Both the position numbers and the translations under genes were made by a program. Shown here piece by piece: positions 1 through 7,357 of a stretch of DNA of 8,616 bases. The notes beneath the pieces are model-generated. The model saw nothing but the letters and a program-made list of their open reading frames with translations. It was not told where the DNA came from and searched no databases. The stretch is taken from positions 1 through 8,616 of the forward strand of contig JAJYJD010000142.1 of assembly GCA_021789755.1 (NCBI GenBank), read 5' to 3'. This DNA comes from Bacteroidota bacterium. Its GTDB lineage: Bacteria > Bacteroidota > Ignavibacteria > Kryptoniales > JAKASW01. The stretch's first letter is position 1; every line of letters starts with the position of its first letter.

Positions 1-2193
1 TATCTGTTGACATTTGCGCCCTTCGGCAGTCTGCCGGTTCTCGCGAGGCAAAGGTATCTTGACGGCAAACTGCACCTGCTCCCTTTCCCGGGGAGTCTCG
101 TATTTTGGGGAATCCCGGTTTATCAGCATCTGCAGAAACAGCTGCCGCTCGCACTGCAATTACCCCTCCAACGGCTCGTCGCCAGGCACGACGGACCCGA
201 CGGCATCCGTGTGCCGCAATCCGGCTGGCTCCATGAGCAGCGCCGCGATGAAAAGGAAACGGAGTTACGGGCCGAGTTACTCCTCAATACCTATCGACGC
301 ACCAATCGCTGGAACCGGGTTCATCGATATGAAGACGGCGCGGCAAAGAGCGCCAAGGTGGACAAGGTGGCGCGAATTCTCTTCAGTACGTCGCTGGATG
401 CCATGGACTTGTATGACAAACCGATGGGGCGCAATTGCCAGCTGTGGAGCGATAAAGGGGAATTGCTGCTCGACGGCCCGAACGCGTCACGTAAAGAAAT
501 CGAACGAGCCGCGGCTGAGCTGATCGAAGGCGGAATATTCCGTTATCGTTTTCAATTTCCCGCGATGCGCGTCGGCTCGCATGAGGTGTACTGGCACCGT
601 CCGCTCGTCGCCTTCATGTCTCATCACACCCGTCAAATTCAATTGCTTGACGGGTCGCTGCCGGGCTACCTGACTGCTTACCCCGGCGGCCGGTCGGATC
701 CCGCCCGTGCGGTGGAGTTATTCCCGCGGCTGCTGACGCGGGAGGATTATCTGTCGGCACTGAAATATTTCGAGACCACACACGATCATTACGCGCACCA
801 GACATCACTCAACATCGTCGCGCTTCTCGATGCATGGGAAGCTTCGGGCAGACAACCGCTCTCCCGGAGTTTCGCGCAGCATCTGATTCGGACGGCCAAA
901 GATGAAGCTTTGGATGATTGGCTGAAGAAGCTGTCGGACCACGCAGCTCGCCGCCCGGAAACGGCACACGTTCGTCAGACATTGCAGTCTCTGCTCCGGC
1001 CCGACCGGCCGTTGCCCGAACCGATAACTTTCGATGCGACGGCGACACGGTCTTACGAAGAGGCGTATTGGGACGATATCCTGACGCTTTCGCACGGTCG
1101 CTATCCCAACAAGGACAACGCGGACGTCGTCCAGGACCCGCCTACACTGGCGCACGTCAAGCACCGCCACAGCGACCTTGAGCCGCTCGGCGATTATTTG
1201 ATCGGCCGTCATCGGCAAGCGATTGCCGCCGCCGGCATGGAAGGCAGGGCGGTCGCGGGGGAATTGCCTTTTCGCTGGCAGACCGATTTCGATTTTCCCC
1301 TGTTCGGTGGGTGGAAGATCAATCAGGAAGGGCACGAACGGGAGCGCAATATTCTCGTCGTCGTACCCGGCAGGAACCGCAATGAGGCGGTCGTACTGGC
1401 GGACCACTACGATACCGCGTACATGGAGGATATCTACGATAAATCCCGAGGCGGGTCGGGGGCCCGGCTCGCTGCCCCCGGCGCGGATGACAACGACTCG
1501 GCGACGGCAACCCTCCTGCAGGGAGCTCCGATTTTTCTGAAGCTCGCCCGCGAAGGCAAACTGGAGCGCGATGTCTGGCTGCTGCACCTCACCGGCGAAG
1601 AATTCCCCGCCGATTCCCTCGGCGCGCGGCATTTCTGCCAGGCTCTGGTCGAAGGAAATATCAGACTGCGCATCGGCCCGGAGCACTTCATCGATTTGTC
1701 GTCGGTCCGCCTCGCAGGAATTTTCGTGATGGATATGATCGCACATAATCGAGACAATGCCCGGGATGTCTTCCAGATTTCGCCGGGGAAGACCCCCGGG
1801 TCGCTCCGGATGGCGTATGAGGCCCATATGGCGAACATGATTTGGAACGGGAAGGCTCGCGAATTGAACCGCAGCCCGGAACGCCGCGGACGTGGTCGGG
1901 GCAAGCGCAGCCGGGATGGGGTTACTCTTCCTGAGATTGCCCGCCATCCGGAATTGGACGGCGAAGTCCGCACCCAGGACGACCCGCAGAGTTCGCTCTA
2001 CAACACCGACGGCCAGATTTTCTCGGACATTGGCGCGCCCGTTGTCCTCTTTATGGAGAACTACGACATCGATCGCACCGGCTATCATGACACGAAAGAT
2101 ACGATGGAAAATATCGACCTCGATTACGGTGCCGCATTGTCTGCCATCGCCATCGAAACGGTTGCGCGTGCAGCCACTCTCGCGAAGTTTTAG
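1..2193 (+). CDS. M28-family zinc peptidase (5' end outside the window)
   Basis: The reading frame is open to the first base, so the N-terminus is missing; TTG at 7 is only the first possible start inside the window and has no ribosome binding site I can see. Numbered from that TTG, the last 280 or so residues hold the full M28 metal centre. H467 and D469 lie in ADHYDT; D495, the bridging Asp, lies in GADDNDS; E531 (catalytic base) and E532 (ligand) lie in HLTGEEF; D576 lies in VMDMIAHN; and H694 lies in GYHDTKDT. This predicts a two-zinc amino- or carboxypeptidase-like hydrolase. About 440 residues before the catalytic domain match no domain I can name. They include a conserved-looking stretch LLPFPGSLVFWG near residues 24-35 and RVPQSGWLHE near 68-77. 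An Arg/Gly-rich segment (about 625-638) interrupts the catalytic domain between D576 and H694. Localisation cannot be judged without the N-terminus. The M28 fold is confident; the substrate is unknown. Confidence 0.88.
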   Translation, partial: YLLTFAPFGSLPVLARQRYLDGKLHLLPFPGSLVFWGIPVYQHLQKQLPLALQLPLQRLVARHDGPDGIRVPQSGWLHEQRRDEKETELRAELLLNTYRRTNRWNRVHRYEDGAAKSAKVDKVARILFSTSLDAMDLYDKPMGRNCQLWSDKGELLLDGPNASRKEIERAAAELIEGGIFRYRFQFPAMRVGSHEVYWHRPLVAFMSHHTRQIQLLDGSLPGYLTAYPGGRSDPARAVELFPRLLTREDYLSALKYFETTHDHYAHQTSLNIVALLDAWEASGRQPLSRSFAQHLIRTAKDEALDDWLKKLSDHAARRPETAHVRQTLQSLLRPDRPLPEPITFDATATRSYEEAYWDDILTLSHGRYPNKDNADVVQDPPTLAHVKHRHSDLEPLGDYLIGRHRQAIAAAGMEGRAVAGELPFRWQTDFDFPLFGGWKINQEGHERERNILVVVPGRNRNEAVVLADHYDTAYMEDIYDKSRGGSGARLAAPGADDNDSATATLLQGAPIFLKLAREGKLERDVWLLHLTGEEFPADSLGARHFCQALVEGNIRLRIGPEHFIDLSSVRLAGIFVMDMIAHNRDNARDVFQISPGKTPGSLRMAYEAHMANMIWNGKARELNRSPERRGRGRGKRSRDGVTLPEIARHPELDGEVRTQDDPQSSLYNTDGQIFSDIGAPVVLFMENYDIDRTGYHDTKDTMENIDLDYGAALSAIAIETVARAATLAKF

Positions 2194-2215
2194 ATTCTTA
2201 TAGTGAAGACTAATT

Positions 2216-2271
2216 CCCGGTTCAGCACTGTACTTATGTGAATCCGGCAATCGAAAATCCACTGAACCGGG
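2216..2271. repeat. Perfect 10-bp inverted repeat between peptidase and barrel gene
   Basis: CCCGGTTCAG at 2216-2225 is exactly repeated in inverted orientation as CTGAACCGGG at 2262-2271, with a 36-base spacer. No T-run follows on either strand, so it is not a standard intrinsic terminator. It lies 98 bases before the barrel gene start and could form a stem in that leader or be an operator. A 10-bp inverted pair at this distance could also occur by chance in a window this size. Confidence 0.4.
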
Positions 2272-2369
2272 GGGACAATGCATCGTCTATGATGAAGATG
2301 TTAAGAAACCGTGGAGCGGCAAGCAGCTCCTCCGAGATTCAAAACACACACAAACCGACGGAGTATTCC

Positions 2370-3143
2370 ATGAATAGATCAATCTCACCCATCCTGCTCT
2401 TTTCAATATGTTTCCTCTTATTTCAGACCTCATCGGCACAGGTACGAATCGGAGTGCAAGGCGGACTGAGCGTTCCGGAGCTTAGCGGGGGGAATAACGA
2501 ACTCAGCCAGGGTTATACTTCGCGGCTTGCGCCTAATTTCGGGATCACCGCCGAGTTTGCCGTCACCGATAGATTTTCGATCCAGCCTCAAATCATTTTT
2601 GACGGCCAGGGTGGACAGAGAAACGGGCTCCAACCGATAACCTCTACGGAGCTCCCGCCCTTACCTTCGGGCGGTTACTATTATGCGAGTTTTAAGAATA
2701 CATCTATCCTGAATTATATCGAAATTCCTGTTCTCGCCAAATATACTTTCGGCTCCGACGGTTTAGGGTTCGACGTGAGCGCCGGCCCTTACGTCGGATT
2801 TCTGCTGAATGCGACACAGAATACAAATGGCACGAGCACGATTTTTATCGACAAAAACGGGACGCCGCTGGAAGTACAGATCGCGGGCGGTGGATATATT
2901 CCTCTCCCCCCGCAGTCTTTCAATGCCAGCACCGATGTTGCGAGCAGTATCCACAAGATAAATTTCGGTATCGCAGGAGGTGCAGGAATTACATTCCCCG
3001 TTATGGGCAGGACAAGGATTTCGCTGGATGTGCGCGGACTATACGGCTTGACCGACATACAGAGGTACGCCCAGGATGGAACGAGTCATACGGGCAATTT
3101 GATAATATCGGTCGGTTACTCGTATGAGTTAATCGGGATTTAG
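2370..3143 (+). CDS. Secreted outer-membrane beta-barrel protein (PorT / OMP_b-brl_2 type)
   Basis: This is a 257-residue protein starting at the ATG at 2370, six bases after GGAG (2360-2363). The frame opens earlier, at 2238, but the extra 44 residues have no ribosome binding site and would bury the signal peptide, so the later start is preferred. Residues 1-23 form a signal peptide: NR, then a hydrophobic run ILLFSICFLLF, with cleavage likely after SSA before QVRIGVQGG. The mature part alternates glycine/aromatic and polar residues in amphipathic strands. Examples are FGITAEFAVTDRFSIQPQIIF, YIEIPVLAKYTFG with the GFDVSAGPYVGFLLN strand, INFGIAGGAGITFPV, and a terminal LIISVGYSYELIGI. This is the usual pattern of small PorT-like barrels of the Bacteroidota and relatives, including the phrase IEIPVLAKY that is common in that family. 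It is predicted to sit in the outer membrane; its ligand or role is unknown. It is probably transcribed separately from the peptidase. Confidence 0.85.
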   Translation: MNRSISPILLFSICFLLFQTSSAQVRIGVQGGLSVPELSGGNNELSQGYTSRLAPNFGITAEFAVTDRFSIQPQIIFDGQGGQRNGLQPITSTELPPLPSGGYYYASFKNTSILNYIEIPVLAKYTFGSDGLGFDVSAGPYVGFLLNATQNTNGTSTIFIDKNGTPLEVQIAGGGYIPLPPQSFNASTDVASSIHKINFGIAGGAGITFPVMGRTRISLDVRGLYGLTDIQRYAQDGTSHTGNLIISVGYSYELIGI

Positions 3144-3307
3144 GACCGGAGACCCTGCGCCGGTTGCGATATGGTGTGTTCGATCGGCCCAGGAAAAGTC
3201 GAGATCAGATGCTGAATCGGTCCCTGGCCGGCGCCGTTCCGCCTCTTTACAGGCGTCAATCGGATTAACCGCATCGAATCATGATGTTCTAACGGGACCT
3301 GCTGATT

Positions 3308-3313
3308 AAGGAG
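3308..3313 (+). promoter_or_regulatory. Strong ribosome binding site of the MBL-fold gene
   Basis: AAGGAG lies six bases before the ATG at 3320 and fixes that start. It is one of several near-consensus Shine-Dalgarno sites in the window, which argues for an organism that uses SD-led initiation. Confidence 0.8.
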
Positions 3314-3319
3314 TTCTAT

Positions 3320-3964
3320 ATGGGAACGAACAAACAAATTGTCGAGAAGGTTAACGGCAATATCGCCAGGCTGAATCTCGGATTTGTCAGCATGTATGTC
3401 TTCCGGGATGATTCAAGTACCATCTGCATCGACGCAGGGTTCAATCCAAGGAAGGTCCGATCCGGCTTTGCTGAGCTTGAGCTGGACGTCAACAAAGTCG
3501 ACGCGGTGTTCCTTACCCACTCGGATCGTGACCACACCGGCGGGATCACCGCCTTTCCAAAAACAAAGGTGTTCATTTCATCGGAAGAAGAGCAAATGAT
3601 GGACGGGAGGAAGGCCCGGTTTCTCAACGTTGTGCACAGCAAGAAGCCGCAATGCGAATTGACCTATATGAAAGATGGTGAGACGGTGAAGGTCGGAGAG
3701 ATATCCGTGAAAGCCGTCGACACTCCGGGGCACACGCTTGGGTCGATGTCGTTCATTGTCAACGGGGGATATCTTTTCGTCGGCGACGCTTTGAATCTTA
3801 AAGATGGCGGAGCTGTAATGGATCGTGCCTTCCTTCAGATGGACAGATCATTGCAGGAGGCCTCGATACGGAAATTGGCACGGCTCGAGAAAATATCGAT
3901 GCTCTTCACCGCGCATACGGGGTTCACGGACGACTTTGAGAAAGCAATGGACGGCTGGAGATAG
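3320..3964 (+). CDS. MBL-fold metallo-hydrolase, variant HxDxDH signature
   Basis: This 214-residue, single-domain metallo-beta-lactamase-fold protein has no signal peptide, so it is predicted to be cytoplasmic. The usual metal-ligand set is visible in order: H67, D69, D71 and H72 in THSDRDHTGG; H138 in DTPGHTLGS; D156 in LFVGDALNL; and H199 in FTAHTG. In the common HxHxDH signature position 69 is His; here it is Asp. The rest of the site is intact and spacing is normal, so the enzyme is probably active, possibly with a changed metal preference. DTPGHTLGSMSF resembles glyoxalase II-like and general MBL hydrolases. The substrate cannot be read from sequence; a small thioester, lactone or similar hydrolysable ester is typical of the superfamily. 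It follows the barrel gene after 176 bases and converges with the minus-strand gene ending at 4058. Confidence 0.9.
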   Translation: MGTNKQIVEKVNGNIARLNLGFVSMYVFRDDSSTICIDAGFNPRKVRSGFAELELDVNKVDAVFLTHSDRDHTGGITAFPKTKVFISSEEEQMMDGRKARFLNVVHSKKPQCELTYMKDGETVKVGEISVKAVDTPGHTLGSMSFIVNGGYLFVGDALNLKDGGAVMDRAFLQMDRSLQEASIRKLARLEKISMLFTAHTGFTDDFEKAMDGWR

Positions 3965-4057
3965 ATACCGTTTTACGATGGGATGGATTGGTTTTCGGTG
4001 GGCTTGGATTAAGTGGTGTTGACGGCCCAATGCCGGTAAATGGCAGAAAGCTCGAAC

Positions 4058-4423
4058 TCAGCTTCCTAAACAGACAATCTCGACGCTCGACACGCCCTTC
4101 AGCTCGCCTGCGGTGAATGTCCGCACCTGACCCCGCTTGAAGTAGAATCTCACCGTCGCAGACTTCGAAGATCTCAATTTCACCATTGCATTGCCGAAGC
4201 TTTGAAAGGCAATGCCCGGATCGTCGGACCTCGCGTCCGGCGTGATTATTAAAGCCGTGTCTCTCTGATCTGAGACGGGGGTGAAGTTCATGCTGGGAGC
4301 GGTGAGGATCGTAAGAGTTACCGTTGTCGTTGCCGTAGCCGTCACCTGGGCTGTGGATTGGGGTACACACAACATTACTCCCGCGACGATCATGAGAAGC
4401 AACATTGTTCCCGGTCTCTTCAT
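4058..4423 (-). CDS. Small secreted protein, possibly DUF4402-like
   Basis: This is a 121-residue protein. The frame opens at 4501, but the ATG at 4423 is preferred. It is preceded by GGGAG (4431-4427), although with a short 3-base gap, and it places a clean signal peptide at the N-terminus: KR, hydrophobic TMLLLMIVAGVMLCV, and likely cleavage after STA at residue 25, giving QVTATATTTVTLTIL. The mature start (alternating Thr/Val/Ala, then a short APSMNF segment) is like the opening of DUF4402 and similar beta-sandwich surface proteins. The remainder (SDQRDTALIITPD, then KLRSSKSATVRFYFKRG and FTAGELKGVSSVEIVCLGS) is strand-rich, but I do not recognise a named family. It is in the same direction as the pilin-like operon but 541 bases downstream of it, so co-transcription is uncertain. 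Function unknown; export is the firm part of the call. Confidence 0.68.
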   Translation of the reverse strand: MKRPGTMLLLMIVAGVMLCVPQSTAQVTATATTTVTLTILTAPSMNFTPVSDQRDTALIITPDARSDDPGIAFQSFGNAMVKLRSSKSATVRFYFKRGQVRTFTAGELKGVSSVEIVCLGS

Positions 4424-4964
4424 TGTCTCCCGATATCTCTCCTGCAGGCCGGTGCCGAAGCCGCCGGCCAAAAGGAACTCCCGGATGTCCGTGCAAATCA
4501 TCTATCACGGGCCCAGTATTTGCTGAAAACCCGCCGGCCCTGGCGCTTCATTTTCGTTTCCGTTTGGTCTGTGTCTGGGAAATAAGAGGTTTACAGACGT
4601 ACTGACGAGGTTTCACTGTGCCGGACAGGCTTCACTTCCCGCCCATCGCTAATTCGTGCGGATTTTTCTCCACAATAAGATACTTCCGAGCTTCGTGCGT
4701 CCGCTATAATTAAGCAGCTATCTCGTCTAATTCTAATACCGGGTGAGCTAATTGTCAAGAAGAGGATCAGGCAGTTGTGTAATCGACAAAACGGATAAGA
4801 ATTGGGAAGAATGAGAGACCCCGCCGTGTCGCTTCATACAATGCCGGAGCGAGATCTCGACATCGGGGAATTGACCGCACATGAAAAGTTGTGTGAAAGC
4901 TTTGATCCGTCCGGTCTTACTCCGAATGAAAAATCGGTCCCGCGCCGTTTACGATCCCGGCGGA
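4424..4964. other. 541-base gap without a supportable gene
   Basis: I find no start codon with a ribosome binding site and a plausible protein on either strand. A short dyad GATCC-CGGC-GGATC (4953-4966) overlaps the stop of the PilX-like gene. Reading the minus strand, a T5 run follows only 19 bases later (4933-4929), so it is at best a poor terminator for the pilin operon. The stretch from about 4690 to 4750 is AT-richer and would suit a promoter for the secreted protein gene at 4423, but no clear -35/-10 pair stands out. Confidence 0.5.
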
Positions 4965-5960
4965 TCACTCCCACCAGTCAGCGATCAGGAATTTTCCCAC
5001 CGTCTTTTCACGAACGTTCTTCAGCGAAGTGCTGCTGTATTGAACGAGGGAAGTCCCTTTCTGGACATAGGAGGTGTTCGAGCCCGCGAGGACGACGCCG
5101 CCGTAAATGCTTGAGGTGCCGGTCTGTGTGACCGTGATGTTGCCGCTGCCGTAAACAATTACCAATCCATGGAAAGTGAATTGTCCGGACATATCCAGGT
5201 TGCCGTTTACAATGAGGATTCCGGAGCCGGTAACGGGACCGGTAATTCTGGTGGTGCCCGTGAAATATGTAATTTGCGGATTTGCGTCTGTCCCGAGTGT
5301 GCCGGAGCTGAACGTCTGGCCTGAGTAAACGGTCGCCAGCCGAATCATTTCATCTGCGAATGAGGTATAATCCGGTAAATTGGTGACTACCTCTGTGTCG
5401 GGCGTTACGCTTCCTTTGCCGTTGATATTGTCGTTGAGCGAGATGATTCCCGATGTAGCGGTCGAGTTGAGTGCAATCCCCGCCACTGAGTCCGGCGGCA
5501 ATACGGGAGTCCCATCCGCGTTCTTGTCGACGCCGCTGATGGTCGCGGTCCCCGAAACCGTCAAGGATGCGGATTTGCTTGCAGACATGCTGACCCCACC
5601 CAGAATGGGCGGGATGTTGATCGGAACCGCATAGAGTTTGTTCGTGATCGTATCGCTGAAAGTGTTGTACGTACCGATGCTCTTCATTCTCAAAGTGTCC
5701 TCGGCAACCTGGACGATATTCACGGTTGCGCTTCCACCCAGGATTGGATCGATGGTAAACGATCCCGTCAGGTCGGGGTTCTCTTTCAGCTTATATATGT
5801 AGATTTCGGCTGCACTCGAAGCCACGTCCTCAGCTGAGGTCTGGTCATAGTCGCCGACGTAATTCTTCACTGCATCGGTCGCGCGCCTGTTCAGGTTGTA
5901 ACCTATTATCGACAGCGAGAACACGAGAGTCATGACGGCTATAATTGACATCCTTCCCAT
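4965..5960 (-). CDS. PilX-like minor pilin / pilus assembly protein
   Basis: This 331-residue protein starts at the ATG at 5960, six bases after GGAGG (5971-5967). Residues 5-21 form a membrane helix right at the N-terminus (SIIAVMTLVFSLSIIGY). It is followed by a polar, Ala/Asp/Glu-rich helix (about 24-60: NLNRRATDAVKNY, then EDVASSAAEIYIYKL), as in PilX N-terminal domains. A Ser/Thr/Gly-rich middle leads to a C-terminal block (about 245-331). That block has GILIVNGNLDMSGQFTFHGL followed by VIVYGSGNITV and IYGGVVLAG, then an ending in WWE. It closely resembles the C-terminal domain (DUF7305-like, beta-solenoid style) found in PilX-type proteins, which often end in a W-[RW]-E sequence. It is the last of three genes, 19 bases after the PilW-like gene. 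In the known systems PilX-type proteins belong to the minor-pilin priming complex at the inner membrane and pilus tip. The classical GFTLxE processing site is absent. Confidence 0.75.
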   Translation of the reverse strand: MGRMSIIAVMTLVFSLSIIGYNLNRRATDAVKNYVGDYDQTSAEDVASSAAEIYIYKLKENPDLTGSFTIDPILGGSATVNIVQVAEDTLRMKSIGTYNTFSDTITNKLYAVPINIPPILGGVSMSASKSASLTVSGTATISGVDKNADGTPVLPPDSVAGIALNSTATSGIISLNDNINGKGSVTPDTEVVTNLPDYTSFADEMIRLATVYSGQTFSSGTLGTDANPQITYFTGTTRITGPVTGSGILIVNGNLDMSGQFTFHGLVIVYGSGNITVTQTGTSSIYGGVVLAGSNTSYVQKGTSLVQYSSTSLKNVREKTVGKFLIADWWE

Positions 5961-5979
5961 GGTATTCCTCCATTCCTAT

Positions 5980-6570
5980 TTACATCAACGAACGAAGATT
6001 CTTCGGACTTATGTACTGCACCCAATACGCACCGGCAAAAGTCGAGTCCGACATAAGCTGAGTGGGGCTTTCGACCATAAGGGCGATCTTAATGGATTTT
6101 ATTCTGGACAGGACACTCTGACTCGATGTCCCGCCGGCGGGGATGGATAATTCCGCCCCCGTGCTGTCGTAGTAGTTTAGAACGAACGAAGTCTGCCCGA
6201 GGCTTGCTCCGGTCGGCGAGTTACTGTTTACAGAGCGGTACAGGATCAGCATATTCGGGTTCAAGCCGCTGCCGGCCAGCGGCGGGCTTATCCAGTAACG
6301 CACAGTATCGGGAGTGCCGTCCTTCTCGAGGTCGGCGCAAAAAGCGATCGCGCTCGTGTCGGCGAATATTATGGCAGGCGATGTCCTGAAGCCTATCTTG
6401 TAAAAATCATACGTGATGCCGTCTGCAATGTCTGTCAGGTTGGACTGTGTTATCACCTGGATGTTTGTGTCGGAGCCGGTATCCGCGAGCGAAACGTTCA
6501 TATTCATAACTGCCAGCATTATCAAGCCGGCGACTACCATCGAACCGATCGTATCAAGCATTGTATCCAC
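5980..6570 (-). CDS. PilW-like minor pseudopilin
   Basis: This is a 196-residue protein. The start is GTG at 6570, five bases after AGGAG (6580-6576); the next ATG (6561) would leave that site 14 bases away, so GTG is preferred. Residues 8-29 form an N-terminal membrane helix (IGSMVVAGLIMLAVMNMNVSL). Several downstream features match PilW/GspJ-type pseudopilins: an LTDIADGITYDFYKIGF helix-to-loop (45-61), an acidic ADLEKDGTPDTVRYW strand (79-93), NYYDSTGAEL (132-141), a SRIKSIKIALMVESP strand (155-169), and a closing YISPKNL (186-192) like the common prNL ending. These are family resemblances judged by eye. The normal F-T-L-x-E sequence after the leader is missing; the only Gly before the helix is G9, followed by SMVVA, so no Glu at +5. 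It sits between the PilV-like and PilX-like genes in a tight operon. Confidence 0.72.
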   Translation of the reverse strand: MDTMLDTIGSMVVAGLIMLAVMNMNVSLADTGSDTNIQVITQSNLTDIADGITYDFYKIGFRTSPAIIFADTSAIAFCADLEKDGTPDTVRYWISPPLAGSGLNPNMLILYRSVNSNSPTGASLGQTSFVLNYYDSTGAELSIPAGGTSSQSVLSRIKSIKIALMVESPTQLMSDSTFAGAYWVQYISPKNLRSLM

Positions 6571-6575
6571 GGGTT

Positions 6576-6580
6576 CTCCT
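6576..6580 (-). promoter_or_regulatory. Ribosome binding site overlapping the upstream stop (coupling site)
   Basis: On the minus strand the sequence reads AAATAGGAGAACCCGTG. The TAG stop of the PilV-like gene (6581-6579) shares its last two bases with AGGAG, and the GTG start of the PilW-like gene follows five bases later. This decides the GTG start and implies translational coupling of the two proteins. Confidence 0.75.
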
Positions 6581-7094
6581 ATTTCTTGTATCTGTAGGAA
6601 ACAATCTTTGAAATCATTATGCTGTCGCCCGGCGTACCGATATAAGGGCTTTTTACCGTGACGTCAATTCTCTTCAGGAAAGTCTGTGTCTCGGCGTTTA
6701 CATCGGGTGAATTTTCAGTCACGTAGTACACTCTGCATGTTCTCCAGAAATACCCGAGACGGGGCGTCCAGACCGAATCCCGGTATCCGTTGTAATCGTC
6801 GATGTCGTTGAATGTTTTCGGATCGGTGGCGACCTCGCCGGAATCCGGGCCGAGTAATGACGGAGGCGTAAGCACGCTCACCGTGTCGGTCGAAAGCGGC
6901 GGGAGCACCCTCTGGTCGAAATATTTTACGGTTATCTTTTCCACCATCGCCTGTCCGATCGCCGTTCCTGTGATCATCGCCTCGGAGCCCTGGACCAGGT
7001 CCGTCTGACTCAGGACGAGCTTATTTGCCGAGATCGTGACGCTCGCGAGGATCGTAAGTGCGAGAAGTGCAAGCAACATTTGTCCGGTTCCCAT
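6579..7094 (-). CDS. PilV-like minor pseudopilin
   Basis: This 171-residue protein starts at the ATG at 7094, seven bases after GGAG (7105-7102; AAAGGAG in full). The N-terminus MGTGQMLLALLALTILASVT is a membrane helix starting by residue 6. A helical stalk follows (about 24-58), including GTAIGQAMVEKITVKYFD (43-60). This matches the PilV/type II minor-pseudopilin pattern of a helix ending in (A/G)QAxxE-x(n)-FD. The globular part contains FNDIDDYNGY (95-104), a very typical DDYNGY/W phrase of that family, then VYYV (122-125) and LKRIDVTVKSPY (140-151). G4 could serve as the residue before a prepilin-peptidase cut, but position +5 is Ala rather than Glu, so processing is doubtful. It is the first gene of the three-gene operon; the promoter should lie in the 850-base region upstream (higher coordinates). 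Confidence 0.77.
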   Translation of the reverse strand: MGTGQMLLALLALTILASVTISANKLVLSQTDLVQGSEAMITGTAIGQAMVEKITVKYFDQRVLPPLSTDTVSVLTPPSLLGPDSGEVATDPKTFNDIDDYNGYRDSVWTPRLGYFWRTCRVYYVTENSPDVNAETQTFLKRIDVTVKSPYIGTPGDSIMISKIVSYRYKK

Positions 7095-7216
7095 TCATAA
7101 ACTCCTTTTACGGCGCCCAGAAAAAAAGATCGAGTGTCTTCTGGATCGGCGATTTCTATCTGAGAGGAGGAACTACCGCCTATCTCGAAATTAAATCTGG
7201 ACACATCACGTAGCCG

Positions 7217-7357
7217 TTAATGCTCAATCGCCATGCCGCGAAAAATGCAGAAAGTTTCTAATTGAGAGCGCACTTTTAATGATTAACCGGTAATTAATGC
7301 TGTGCCACTGAAATAATTTCCGATCGACGATGAGACCCTGACTGCGACATTAATGCT
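7217..7357. repeat. Three copies of TTAATGCT upstream of the pilin operon
   Basis: The 8-mer TTAATGCT occurs at 7217-7224, 7294-7301 and 7350-7357, with a near copy TTAATGAT at 7276-7283. All are in the same orientation, within 141 bases, and 120 to 260 bases upstream of the pilin-like operon start. They could be binding sites of a regulator, but AT-rich sequence makes such repeats easier to get by chance. Confidence 0.35.

Noticed and set aside
805..2283. A 492-codon open frame on the minus strand, antisense to the peptidase
   Set aside because: The plus strand here carries the complete M28 metal-ligand set. The antisense product is rich in Arg and low-complexity runs and has no motifs. GC-rich coding sequence often leaves such a mirror frame open.
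4929..4966. Possible intrinsic terminator after the pilin-like operon
   Set aside because: The GATCC/GGATC stem is only 5 bp and the T5 run lies 19 bases away, so the geometry is wrong for a Rho-independent terminator.
4802..5131. A 109-codon plus-strand frame with ATG at 4811
   Set aside because: Its second half is antisense to the PilX-like gene and becomes Arg/Ser/Cys-rich, as expected of a shadow. The GGGAAG before the ATG is only a partial ribosome binding site, and the gap to the ATG is too short.
7286..7310. Possible sigma-54 promoter (TGGCAC on the minus strand) for the pilin-like operon
   Set aside because: The required GC at the fixed distance downstream of GG is absent, so only half of the consensus is present.
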